Source: Sporisorium sorghi (lineage: Eukaryota > Basidiomycota > Ustilaginomycetes > Ustilaginales > Ustilaginaceae). Taken from it: 64,000 bases of DNA. The stretch is taken from the NCBI GenBank assembly GCA_023212695.1, contig JALCCG010000025.1:62001-126000 (forward strand), written 5' to 3'. The notes beneath the pieces were generated by a model. It searched no databases, was not told the origin of the DNA, and saw only the letters and a list, made by a program, of their open reading frames with translations. Positions within the stretch are counted from its first letter, which is position 1. Each line of letters begins with the position of its first letter. This document shows, in pieces, positions 42,615-52,598 of this stretch. A program made the translations under genes and the position numbers.

Positions 42615-45600
42615 GCATGGCGTTCGTCTTTGTTACTGGAATGAATGTCATTCGAGTCGGCGAGAAGATGTGTTTGTGAGGAGCTGAGAGGATCGGGACT
42701 CGAGCGTCGATGAATCGAGCGATGTCGATCCATGAGATGAGCCCGATACTCAGCAACGGGATCGCACCTCACTACCAGCCTCGTATCGGCCTGCAGGGCG
42801 CCGATCTGTCGCCAACTTCATCTTGCACTCAAGTGCAGAAGGCATTGTTGTTGATGCGACGGAGACTGTGGAGCCGGAGCGGGGGTAGAGAACAGAATGA
42901 AAAAAGCAAAAGCCGACGAGCAGCAGTCTTGGAGACACGGAGACACGGGAGGAGACGCCGCATCGTGCATCATGATCGTCCTCTGCAGAGCTTGTGCTGC
43001 CAGACTCCGCTCTGGAGAATGGATCATTTTTCTTTCCAATCACCGCAGCAGCCGCCACTGGAAAATCACAAACAAAAACAAAAAAAAAAATAAAATAAAT
43101 AAATAAAAAATGCAAGCGGCAAAGCGAAGCCCGTCGCGGATCAAATTCGCCCAGCTAAGCGAGGTGGTGCGGATTGCCCAAAAGTGAGCTGATTTCATCC
43201 TGTCTCGCTCTCTCCAGCGCTGGCCTCCCCCGCACTACACGGGCCGGCGGAAGAGCAGCTTTTGCATGAGATCTGTCGTGAGAAAGAGCTCGAAGGCATC
43301 GAGAAGGTGCGACATGGAAAGGATTGCTTGTTGTTGGCCTCTTGATGTTGTTTTCGAGCAGATGTAAACGAAAGCGGCCCGGATCCATCCTCTACAAAGG
43401 GATAACAGCCGCCAGAGAGGCGTGGCGAGCGTTTTTGCGGAGCGGAGCCACAATGCGTGAGCTGCGCTGCTATGTATGTTGTGTTTTGAATCTCGAGTGT
43501 CGCGGCTGATGCTCGTTAACCCCGCTGCGTCGGTGAATGGGCACACAGACGTGCATATGACACCTCTAAGCTCCGTAGGCGTACATTTCACTGCCTTTGA
43601 AAAGGCGCCTGTTCATGTTTGCATCTCCCTCTCCTCGCCCGCTTCAGAGCTTCTGACGATCCTCCCTCTTCTGTACAGCGCGCGCTTCGGAGCCCGAATC
43701 TTTGAAGCTTCTGGCTCCCAGGTCTGTCAGCTGCTCTCGCAACCCCGACCGCTGTGTTTTGTACCTGGCGCCTCCTGCCTCTGATTGCACTCAGTAGGGC
43801 TACTTCCGTGCGATGCCCTGTTTTGCCTGGCGAGCCAGCCGAGATGGCTCGCGAGCCGCTCGCTTGCAGATCACTTCCTTTCCCATGACCCTGGCCGTTT
43901 GTGCAGCCAGCCAGCTTCGAGACATGGCCTGATTTGTTCTCTTCTCTTCTCTCACTCCTTGGCAAGCGCAAGCGACGGCATCACGGCATCATCGTATCGT
44001 CATTCGTCTCGCCTGTGCTCGACCTCAGAGAACAATTCTTACTGCCCGGCTGTTCTGAGTAGAAGATGCACTCCACATGAAAGAAAAGGGCCCCGGCAGC
44101 ACAGTGGGAGGCTTTTCTCCGCGCTTTGCACTATTCGATTTGACGCCAATTTCGACAGCACCGTCAACAATCGCCAAGCATCAGGCTAGCAGGGGGGCCG
44201 GCCAAAGACGGTGTCGAGTCCATTGCGGTCACGGGTTGAATCGGTGGGACAGGTCGAAAAGACATTCTCAGGCATGTGTGCTTACCTTTACACTAGCTGC
44301 TGCTTCAGGTAAGACGATGAACAAGGCACAGCGGGACAGGGCAACGTGGGCCACGCATAGCTCTCTGGGCTTTTCCCGGAGCTCGCTTAGCCGCCCTGCT
44401 CCCCTCTCATGCTTGGCTGCCGGCATCTGCTTTTTCTTGTTTTCTGAAAGACCCTCCTGTCTCCATCCGTCGTTAGAACTCAGGTGATGTTTTGACGTCC
44501 CGCCACCACCAAAAACGTGCAGCCAATGTACGCCTCACTCTTTGCGGCGTGCCTGCCTGCCTGCCTGCCTGCCCTTCCACTTGCACCCTGCACGGCGATC
44601 GTCGGTCGTTCTTTCGACAACTCAGCTGATCGACATCGCACAGGTGTCCTCCGACTCCTCTTCCGCCCCTCCCCCCTTTGACTATCCCACCGGAACCCCC
44701 CCCCCCCTTTTTTTTGCTTGCTCTGCTCCACGGCCTCGAACCCTTGCCGCACTCCGCACTCCATGGCTTACCCTTCGTCTCACTTCTCGCCATCACGCCT
44801 TAATGTGCCCCTCTAGTCGTATTTTCGGCCCGAGGTCACCGTTGAGTCTGATTCTCAGTCGCGAGCCAAGTTCCTTGTCCTCTCCAAGAAGCTGCCTTGA
44901 CCTGTTCGGCTATGCAAGCTCTTTCAAGTCCGACCTCTGGCCTTTTGTTTGCTTGGTCTTCTCCCACTGCTCTAGCGCTCTTGCTCCCTCTCTTGCAAAG
45001 CATAGCCATCTTTCTATCGGCATCTCGTCTATTCCAAGATCTGCGACAGCCGAGCAGATGTTCCTTCTTTGCATAGCAGAGACTCAGTTCGACTGAACAA
45101 CCCTCTTTTTGCTCATGTTCCGCGGATTTGAAGCCGCCTCTTGATGTGTAATGGCTCTCGAGACACGGGAGACCAAGGCGGACTCTCATATTGCAGTAGC
45201 TGGGCTCAACAATCCGATGGACAGCTTCAAGGACACTGACGGGCTGCATGCAGTGCCGTTCCGACGGAAAAGCGCCCACCCTTTCGCAATTCCGCTCGCT
45301 GAGATCTCCTTTGACGCTGCATGCATGAGAACGTCTTTCGAGTCGCAATCGAGTCGCCGTGAGATGTTTCTCCAACCTTTCTTTCTTGTCGGTCGCTCTC
45401 GCTTCTGAGCTCATCGGATCGGTCCATTGCGTGTGTCCAGCCAAGCTCGGCCAAGACCGGCGTTGTCCTGGCCTGTACACAGCAGCCACTTTGTCCAGAC
45501 TTGTTTTCCGAACACCGCTAGAGGCAGAGATGTTGACCGATGTGCTGTCTGTTCGAGTGACAGACGGGGTTCTGGACTGGAGAAGAGGGGGGGGGGGGGG

Positions 45601-45956
45601 AGCGAAGTAGAAGCAGAAGCAGATGGATGGGCAGACCGGCATCTGAGCCTTGCATGAATGTAGGGACCAATGTCATGTGTTTTGAGGAAGAAACATCCAC
45701 GAGACCAGCATTGCCTCTGCCAGTGCCAAGCGAGTGAGGACATCACCTGTCTCAGTAGCACCCCCATTCCTGTCCCCGTGCCCGTAGGACCGTCGTAGTG
45801 GCAACATTGTCCGACCCCCTCAGCTCTGCTCTCGCAGGTACATAAAAGGGCCCCGTTTCGAAGTCCTTGCCATCATTTCCGCCTATCCCCATCCATCACC
45901 CAAACCTACCTAACAATCCCCACATCCACCCACACACCTCTTCACACTCCTTCACA
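42615..45956. other. Gene-poor region of 3.3 kb between CUL4 and the ferritin-like gene
   Basis: The largest stretch without a supported gene in the window. It includes A-rich DNA at 43070-43110, (TGCC)6 at 44550-44573, a C12-T8 run at 44696-44715, and a run of 14 G at 45587-45600. ORFs of up to 268 codons exist on both strands (for example minus 44836-45642), but they overlap each other, lack recognisable motifs and include simple-repeat translation. The last 200 bp hold the promoter of the ferritin-like gene. A long non-coding RNA or a rapidly evolving small secreted protein could hide here; I cannot support one. Confidence 0.5.
45839..45850 (+). promoter_or_regulatory. TATA-like element of the ferritin-like gene
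   Basis: The sequence tacataaaaggg lies about 110 bp upstream of the ATG at 45957 and is followed by a C/A/T-rich leader. Position and sequence fit a TATA box of a strongly or conditionally expressed gene. It is the clearest TATA-like site in the window. Confidence 0.5.
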
Positions 45957-46863
45957 ATGCTGACCAAGTACGCCGTCCTCGCTGCCACCGCCGCCGCCGC
46001 CGTTGCTGCCGCTCCTGCTCAGAAGCGTGCTGCCGCTGGCCAGGCCGACATTGACGTGATCATCCTCAACTACGCCCTCACCCTTGAGCACCTCGAGAAT
46101 GCCTTCTATCGCGACACCCTCGCTACCTACGACGCTGGTGCTTTCCGCGCCGCTGGCTACCCCGACTGGGTTCGCCAGCGCTTCGTCGAGATCGGCGGCC
46201 ACGAGAAGGCGCACGTCGACTTCCTGACCAAGGCTCTCGGCGACCAGGCCACCAAGGAGTGCACCTACGACTTTGGCATCACCGATGTCAACACCTTCAT
46301 CGCCACTGCTGCTCTGCTTGAGGGTATTGGTGAGAGCGCTTACCTGGGTGCTGCTCAGAACATCACCAACCCCTCGACGCTCACGGCAGCTGGATCGATC
46401 CTCACCGTGGAGTCGCGTCACCAAGGCTGGGTTGCCTCGTCTGTGCAGCAGGGCGACGGTTTCCCTCGTGACACCAACACCCCTCTCAACTTCAACCAGA
46501 CCTACTCGCTCGCCGCGCCGCTGATCAAGTCGTGCCCCAGCACCAACCCCGCGCTCCCCGTCAAGGCCTTCCCCGCCGCCAAGATCGCCGGCGACGCCTG
46601 CGCCGGCAAGACGGCCACCGTCTCCGGTGACGGCGTGCAGCCCGGCCCAGTACGCCGCCTTCCTCGCCGGCCTCTCGGTCTACTACGCCCAGATCGGCGA
46701 CGGCAACAGCGTCACCATCCCCGAGGACGTCGGATACGGCCGCATCTACATGGTCGTCACCAAGGTCAACAACTCGATCGCTGATGACAACGTCGTTGCC
46801 GGCCCTGCTGTGATCGACATTGCCCTCTCGTCGACCAAGGCCGAGCAGATCTACTCGCAGTAG
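45957..46863 (+). pseudogene. Secreted ferritin-like (Rds1/LsdA-type) protein gene interrupted by a +1 frameshift
   Basis: The frame from 45957 gives a signal peptide (MLTKYAVL, then Ala/Val-rich to about 19), a Kex2-type KR at 23-24, then a ferritin-like helical domain with acidic/His pairs: LNYALTLEHLENAFY, IGGHEKAHVDFL, LLEGIGESAYLGAA, LTVESRHQGWV. This matches the fungal ferritin-2 family (Rds1 of fission yeast, LsdA of Aspergillus), stress- or development-linked proteins of unclear chemistry. After Pro229 (about 46643) the frame turns to Arg/Pro-rich nonsense, while the next frame continues with the family-like SPAQYAAFLAGLSVYY and runs to the stop at 46861-46863. One extra base near 46638-46650 (cccggccc) explains it. 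With it removed, the product would be about 301 residues. The cause may be a sequencing error or a real lesion. Confidence 0.8.
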
Positions 46864-47420
46864 AAATTTCTTTTTGACAGCTTCCCCCCAGAGGTCGCGT
46901 TCGCTTCGGGTTGCGTTTCCTCGTACGACGTGTCGACGTCCTCGTTGGCCAGCAGTGCGCTGGCAGTCTCGAACTCCAGCAGCTCCGTGCAGATCATCAG
47001 GCCCTTGGTCGCATCGGTGAGTTGGTGCACAGAGTAGCCGCGCATCTGACGCAGCTGCTTAAAGCTTTGCATGCCATCCTCGATCGCGTGCTTGCTTGCG
47101 CCCAGAATGAGGTCGCGCTCGAACAAGGAGTTCGACGGTCTCACAACGCTGCCACAATCGCGAGAGATGCAGTTGGCCCAAGTGCAGGTGCCGCACGTGT
47201 CTCGGGCATGCTCGGGACGAAGCAGATCGCATTGGTCCGGATCGTGGTCGATCCTTTTCTGCAAAAACGGATCAACAAGCTTCGTTGGAGCAAAGCAAGG
47301 GCGAGTCTGCAAGAGGAGAACGGCAGAGGAGGACTGTTTCGAACACTGCGACCAAGTCCAAAGCTCATTAGCAGGGCTCACGTACAGAGACGGAGGTCGA
47401 CACATGTACTGCTGATTCAA
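46851..47420 (-). CDS. Hypothetical Cys-containing ORF, possibly the 3' part of a spliced gene
   Basis: A minus-strand frame of up to 189 codons lies between two convergent genes. The last 130 residues look protein-like: CDLLRPEHARDTCGTCTW, ANCISRDCG, then helical, Leu/Glu-rich text (FKQLRQMRGYSVHQL, TELLEFETASALLA) and an acidic end. The first part does not. Good acceptors (CTTGCAG ending at 47307, TTTTTGCAG ending at 47259) and a donor GTACGT at 47385-47380 with a TGCTAAT branch-like site suggest an upstream exon I could not fix. The frame overlaps the last 13 bases of the ferritin-like gene. I recognise no family; it may be chance. Confidence 0.3.
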   Translation of the reverse strand: MNQQYMCRPPSLYVSPANELWTWSQCSKQSSSAVLLLQTRPCFAPTKLVDPFLQKRIDHDPDQCDLLRPEHARDTCGTCTWANCISRDCGSVVRPSNSLFERDLILGASKHAIEDGMQSFKQLRQMRGYSVHQLTDATKGLMICTELLEFETASALLANEDVDTSYEETQPEANATSGGKLSKRNFYCE

Positions 47421-47584
47421 AGTGATGAGATTGCGAGGTATGCTTGGATTGACATGCCAGATGGACGGATGTGACAGAAACAGGATGCTTTGGAACGAAT
47501 TGAATCAAGCAGTCACTAGGAATGAAGCCGAAGCCTGCAGTTGCGCTCGCTGAAGGCTTGGAAGTGTAGCGAGCGAGCGACACC

Positions 47585-48316
47585 CTAAAGCACAGTGTTG
47601 CTGATAGGAGCAACACCAAAGATGGTGAAGCAAGCGTACGTTGCGGTGATCAACAGAGCTGGCATCGACGAAACCATCAAAAAGCACAAAGCAGAAAGAG
47701 TCAGCTGAAACGTACTCGACAAGAGCAACACTGCAAAGTTGGTTAGGACAACGTACCAAGGAAGCTGAGACCGCTGAGGATGGCGCCAAAAGCACGGTTG
47801 CTGGGGGTGCCCGAGTAGTAGCCGATGGCGTAGGGGATGCGCGAGATGACCCAAGTTGCCGAGACGATGGCAGTGAGCTTGGGGAAGAAGAGGCCGTTGA
47901 AGAGGGTGAGGAAGGCAAACCCGGTGAGGTTCTCGAGGGTGTTCTGGTGGACGCGCTGGGCGCAGCTGTGGGTGCGATACAACAAGAAACGAAAGCTCAG
48001 GTCAGCTAGACCGGAACCGAGATGTGAGATCAGGAGGGTGAGCGACTTACTTGAAGAGGTGAGCCTCGCGGTTCTTCTCAGCGACAGCTCGGTCGGCGTA
48101 CAGATAAGGGTATGGGATCTGGGCGGCCTTGCGTGCGCTGCCTGCCTTGACACCCATCAAAAAGGTAACCCAGATCGCCGAGACGACGCACGAGACGACA
48201 TAGCCGTAGCCGACGGGCAGGAAGAGGCCCTGCACGGTGCTAGCCTTGGGCGCGAGGAAGTGGTAGAAGGCCGGGATGGAGGCGGTGAGTGCGGGCAGGG
48301 CGATGCTTTTCGACAT
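47585..48316 (-). CDS. MAPEG-family membrane protein, MGST3-like, three exons
   Basis: Exons 48051-48316, 47757-47965 and 47585-47658; introns of 85 bp (GTAAGT...CACAG) and 98 bp (GTACGT...GCCAG) keep the frame, giving 182 residues. The junction of exons 1 and 2 rebuilds LFN|CAQRVHQNTLE, the signature of microsomal glutathione S-transferase 3 (FNCVQRAHQN-like). Four membrane helices are visible: around GYGYVVSCVVSAIWVTFLM, LTGFAFLTLFNGLFFPKL, AIVSATWVISRIPYAIGYYSG and the short last helix ending AISNTVL-like. MAPEG enzymes in the endoplasmic reticulum use glutathione to conjugate or reduce lipid peroxides. The exact third-exon acceptor is inferred from frame and hydrophobicity. Confidence 0.88.
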
Positions 48317-49335
48317 GGTGAGTAGTTGTGCGGCGAGGGGTGGTAATGATGGAAGGAATGAGAGGGCAAAGAGGATGCGGTGCAATTGCAGTTGCTGGTG
48401 GGATGGGGAAGAGGTGGTGTGGTGACCGGGCAATGACCAGGCCTGTTTCGAGTGGGCAAGCTGTCAGAAGAAGCAAGACCGCCGAGGCAAGCTTCCACTG
48501 TAACGCCGGCGTGTTGATGTCATTCTACGGCCAACGGTTGCCCGATGCACCACAGAAAGTGGTTGCCGATGCAGAGAGAAGCACGCCCCCACTGCCACGC
48601 GGTTTCCATTGCCGATTGGCACGTCAAGAAAGACGAAAGCTGTTGTGTCGCTCTCGTGCGCCGAAGAGCCCAACCCGAATCTCAGAGATCGGGTGATCGG
48701 GTCTTGACAGATCGGCGAGCGTGCCAAGATTCCTGTCTACAGTATCGCTGCTGCGATCAACTGCTCTGCAATGCGATGAGAGAGGTCTTAACTTACACGG
48801 CTCGTGTGCTGTGCTCTGCTGCGTTGTTTACCGGCGCACGAACCTGTCCAACATGGAGCGAATCGAGCGCTTTCACCTTCCGGCAGCAGCCGCTGACGTT
48901 CTGGCCCTTCTCACCTCGATCCACCTCTTCCCTCTCGACCAACCATCACCTCCTGCATCTTCTTATCTCTCTTTTTTTTTGCTAACATCCTACCTCTGCC
49001 TTTTTGCCTCCATTGCTACTCGCCGTTCGGCTCCTGGATGGTTTTGCGTTGCGGACATCTTGACCGATTTGCTCCATTCTATGCTCCATATTTCGACTAC
49101 CACTGCCCAGATATCATCCTGCTTACGCCATCGCCGCACCCACACACGCTCCCTTTGCCACTCATCTAGAGCTCCCAACTTTACAACACTTGGACACCCA
49201 TCGATCTGGTCGATTGCTTCAGGTAGCTGGCCTTACCCAGACAACCCGCGCTCTCTCCTCGTCCCAGTAGAACAGACCTAGACCGCCCCCCCTTTACACC
49301 AACCTTCTCTCGGCTCCTCTAATCGACACTACAAA
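48317..49335. other. Divergent intergenic region, MAPEG / SDR-like gene
   Basis: This stretch of 1.0 kb lies between divergent start codons. From about 48880 to 49330 the plus strand is C/T-rich, giving an unconvincing ORF of 186 codons at 48721-49281. No RNA gene or repeat seen. It should hold both promoters. Confidence 0.5.
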
Positions 49336-51960
49336 ATGGTCTGCTTCCGAGGCTCCCTCGCGCCCTCGCCCACCGTGCGCCGCATCCGCGCCATCTGCAC
49401 CACGCTCTCGCTCTACCTCGAAGCGTTCCTCTGCCACCTGCACACGCTCTTCTACTTCTTCTTCTTCCACACCTACATACCCGCCCCACGCGCCTGGTGG
49501 GACACCTCAAAAGGCTCGGCCGTCGTCATCTACGCGCCGCACAACGACGCCGTGGCGAGGTACGTCGCGCTGCGCCTGTCGTCCGGGTCGCCGTCGAGTT
49601 TTGCGCTCAAGGATGTGGGGCCGACGAGCCGCAACCCGCGTGCGCCGTATACGTGCTTTGTGCTGCATGCGGATGCGGATCAGTTCTCCATCACTGTAGC
49701 GCAGTGGGCGGCGAAGAAGGCGAGGATGGAGAAGGCGCTGCTGAAGCAGCGGAGTGGAGGGGGGAGGTCGTCGGCGTCGAGTAGTTCGAGTGCGCCGTCT
49801 TCGCCTTCGTCGTCGGCGCATGTGATGGATGCAGAGTCGACGAGGGATGGCGGTAGCGAGCAGGCGGATTCGGGCCCGTCTTCGCCCGCCGCGACGTCTT
49901 CGACGGTTCAAGGGAAGCGCAACGACGGCGGCGACGAAACACCTCGTCCGAACAACAGGCAGCGGTCGAGACCGCCGCCGATTCGTATCGCTGGCAAGTT
50001 CAGGCGCAGATCGCGCAGCTGGTCCAGCTGGGCTACCCCTGATCTGTTCGGCTACGGCGTCGACATGCTCAAAGGATGGATGCCGGGCAGGAGCGGACCG
50101 AAAACCACACCCACGGGCACCATCATCCCGATCATGGCCGACGTCCAGACCGCCGAGGGACTGGCGATGGTCAACTCGACCATTTCGGCATACTGCTGCT
50201 CGCACGATCTGCTGCTCAGCGGGATCATCCTCATCCCATCCGTACTGTGTCCGCGCAACGTGCCGCTGACGAGGAACGCTGCTGCCTTTGCCTCGCGCAC
50301 CGAGATCCCCAAAACGCCGAGCAGCGCGTACAGCGACGTGGACCCGTTCACGCTGTACAGCCGCGACGTGTGGGGCGAGCTGCGTGCGTCGTCCTCCTCG
50401 TCCTCGGGCCGCTCTGCGCCCGGCTCCGTCACCGGCGCACCACGCGACCCATTCGGCCTCGCCCCGCCGTTCCGCGAGCCCTCCACCACGGGGCTCGAAG
50501 CGTCGATGGAATCCTCCTCGTCGTCGCAGTTCAACGCACACGCGTCGCCGCCGCTCTCGCCGGCGAGTGTGCGCGTCGTGCGCACGCAGGACGACGAGCA
50601 GGCCGCGCTGCACAGTGCGCTCGCCACCGACGTCGTGCAGTCCAAGGCGTTGATCAACGTGCTCTTCCCAGCGCTCAAGCGGGATAAGGGGCGTATTGTG
50701 GGTTTGGTGCCGAGCGGGCATGGGCCGGATCTGCCACAGGACCCGGACACGCTGTCGCTGCAGTCGGTGCCGTCGCGTGGGAGTGGCAAGACGCGCGCGC
50801 GCTCGCTGTCGTCCGCCTCGTCCGCTGCGGGCGCCGCGAACGCTACGCCAGACACGGCGAGGCAGGCGGGCGAGGCGCCTGTGCTGCGCACCTGGCCGAG
50901 CGCCGTAGTGAACACGGTGCGCGAGGCGCTGCGCACGCAGTACCGCGAGCTGCAGCTCGAGTACCGTCGTCGTGGAGGGGGTGCACGCCACGTGCACGTG
51001 TCGATGGTCGAAACACACCCGCTGGTGCAGCTGCCCCAGACGCGGCTGAAGAAGGTGGTCAAGTGGAACGAGTCGGTGCGGTACTTTGCGCACCACGGGC
51101 ACGCGAGGCGGTGGTGGCGCGTGCACGACTGGGCGAGCTGCGCGCGTGTAGCTTTGGACCGGCTGCCGTTCGTCGGGCGCTTCGGGCGCCTGAGCGATGC
51201 CGCCGGTGACGATAGGAAAGAACCGGGTGCCGGGAGGTACGAGATGGTGATCCCGCACGAGCTGCGGCCGTTCCTGCGCGGCTGGTCGCGGCCGTTCGCC
51301 GACGTCGCTGCTGCCAACGTAGCCGAGAGCAGTGTCGAGGAAACATCGGCGCCGCTGGTGGTGAGGGGGCTGCGGAGGGTAGTCCGCGTGCTGCGCTGGC
51401 TCGAGCTGTGCTCCGTGCCCTGGGACGACCTCGCCGAGCACGTGGCTGCGGTGAGCTACCCCGTGGCGCTCGGCTCGTCGTGCCCGCCCACACCCGGTCC
51501 CAGCCAGTCGCTCCTCCACCCGTACACTGTTTCGTCGAACCACGCCTCGTCGCACCGCTCCAGCCGCGCGTACCCGAAACCGTCGCTGCTGTTCGCGCCC
51601 AGCTCGAGTGAGTACGACGACCACGCGCCCACGTTCCCCTTCTCCACCGCAAGCTCCGGCCCGGCATACACGCTGCTCAGCGTCAAACCGTCGTCGCCCA
51701 ACCAGGAAGCTGTGCGAGTCGCGAGAACGTACCCGAGGGAGCTGGCGCACCAGGACCCCACACCGCTGTTCGAGGCCCTCCGCTGCGCTCTCACCAGCTA
51801 CCACCCAAGACCGGTGTACTACCCCGCACTGTCGGCTTGGGTTACGAGCTTCGTGCATTCGATGGCGCCGTGGATTCAGTTGGAGCTCAAGACGCTGCTG
51901 AGTAGCTTTTTGTTGGACTACGCGGTTGAGGATGCGAGCCGGGCTCAGCATGTGATGTAA
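49336..51960 (+). CDS. Membrane-anchored SDR-like protein of unknown function (possibly DUF1776 type)
   Basis: Single-exon protein of 874 residues. A hydrophobic segment at about 28-50 (LHTLFYFFFFHTYIP) may anchor it. Scattered through long Ser/Arg-rich inserts are short-chain dehydrogenase-like pieces in the right order: GSAVVIYAPHNDAVARYVALRL (first strand and helix), IIPIMADVQTAEGL (third strand), ALINVLFPALKRDKGRIVGLVPSG (fourth and fifth strands), and VNTVREALRTQYRELQLEYRRRG before a VHVSMVETHP strand. The usual GxxxGxG and YxxxK catalytic motifs are not evident, so a non-catalytic or divergent SDR such as the fungal DUF1776 group is my best guess. An 831-codon antisense ORF covers it; the plus-strand frame is preferred because of its fold-like pattern and ATG context. 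Confidence 0.6.
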   Translation: MVCFRGSLAPSPTVRRIRAICTTLSLYLEAFLCHLHTLFYFFFFHTYIPAPRAWWDTSKGSAVVIYAPHNDAVARYVALRLSSGSPSSFALKDVGPTSRNPRAPYTCFVLHADADQFSITVAQWAAKKARMEKALLKQRSGGGRSSASSSSSAPSSPSSSAHVMDAESTRDGGSEQADSGPSSPAATSSTVQGKRNDGGDETPRPNNRQRSRPPPIRIAGKFRRRSRSWSSWATPDLFGYGVDMLKGWMPGRSGPKTTPTGTIIPIMADVQTAEGLAMVNSTISAYCCSHDLLLSGIILIPSVLCPRNVPLTRNAAAFASRTEIPKTPSSAYSDVDPFTLYSRDVWGELRASSSSSSGRSAPGSVTGAPRDPFGLAPPFREPSTTGLEASMESSSSSQFNAHASPPLSPASVRVVRTQDDEQAALHSALATDVVQSKALINVLFPALKRDKGRIVGLVPSGHGPDLPQDPDTLSLQSVPSRGSGKTRARSLSSASSAAGAANATPDTARQAGEAPVLRTWPSAVVNTVREALRTQYRELQLEYRRRGGGARHVHVSMVETHPLVQLPQTRLKKVVKWNESVRYFAHHGHARRWWRVHDWASCARVALDRLPFVGRFGRLSDAAGDDRKEPGAGRYEMVIPHELRPFLRGWSRPFADVAAANVAESSVEETSAPLVVRGLRRVVRVLRWLELCSVPWDDLAEHVAAVSYPVALGSSCPPTPGPSQSLLHPYTVSSNHASSHRSSRAYPKPSLLFAPSSSEYDDHAPTFPFSTASSGPAYTLLSVKPSSPNQEAVRVARTYPRELAHQDPTPLFEALRCALTSYHPRPVYYPALSAWVTSFVHSMAPWIQLELKTLLSSFLLDYAVEDASRAQHVM

Positions 51961-52012
51961 TGCGCAGGACACATTCAACTCACATTCTTTCGACAAGAAC
52001 ATCCTTTGAAAA

Positions 52013-52098
<86 letters not shown>

Positions 52099-52598
52099 TA
52101 ATTTTCTCGCTTTTTTTTTTTGTTGTTGGACCGGTCAATCCGCCTCTTGACGGGCCCAAAAGGTGACTTGACCGCGAAGAAGGCGTTGCTGCCTGTTGCT
52201 GCTGCTCGGCAGTTCCGCTTTGGTGTGTGATCTGCGTGCGTTGCTCGACTGCGCTTTTGGCACGCTTTTGGAGTTGGTTTGGAAGGACCCTTTTGCCAAC
52301 GATCGCTTTGCTTTCCTCACATCCATCATTGCACCGCGCAATCTTGGTCCACACAGCTAGCTCTGCTTCGATTGCAACCTACCGTCGCTGTCGACTGCTG
52401 CTGCGGTCAAAGCTTATCCTTCCGTCGGCACAGCAGCGTGCAAGACTTGAACCACCGCCATCAAGCAGCCGTCAAGCTCATCGACCCGACCTTCCTTTTC
52501 TCCCACGCACACGGACATTGACTGCGCTCACACATGGAATGGACCTCGCCATACGGTAGCATTAGTCGCAGCATCTACAGTCAACCTCTCTGCCCGCC
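51961..52598. other. Intergenic region, SDR-like gene to pantothenate kinase
   Basis: The stretch of 638 bp begins with the poly(T)-poly(A) palindrome 56 bp after the upstream stop codon, followed by another T11 run (52111-52121). The rest is promoter and leader of the pantothenate kinase gene, with no gene of its own. Confidence 0.55.
52016..52095. repeat. Perfect poly(T)34-AG-poly(A)44 palindrome
   Basis: Bases 52016-52049 are 34 consecutive T, 52050-52051 are AG, and 52052-52095 are 44 consecutive A. The two arms pair perfectly over 34 bp with a loop of two bases plus surplus A. It is the most extreme homopolymer structure in the window. It sits in the 3' flank of the SDR-like gene. It could be natural, expanded by slippage, or an assembly artefact. 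Confidence 0.9.

Noticed and set aside
44836..45642. 268-codon minus-strand ORF in the CUL4 to ferritin-like gap
   Set aside because: Starts in translated G/C-run repeat, no motif, overlaps other open frames on both strands.
46621..46651. 31-bp GT...AG segment in the ferritin-like gene as an intron
   Set aside because: It would restore the frame, but it is too short for a spliceosomal intron, the donor GTCTCC is poor and it removes family-like residues.
47731..47756. 26-bp version of the second MAPEG intron (GTACGT...TTTGCAG)
   Set aside because: Too short; the 98-bp version ending GCCAG keeps the frame and gives a proper fourth membrane helix.
49507..52002. 831-codon minus-strand ORF antisense to the SDR-like gene
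   Set aside because: Arg/Pro/His-rich composition without fold-like pattern; explained by GC-biased third positions of the plus-strand gene.
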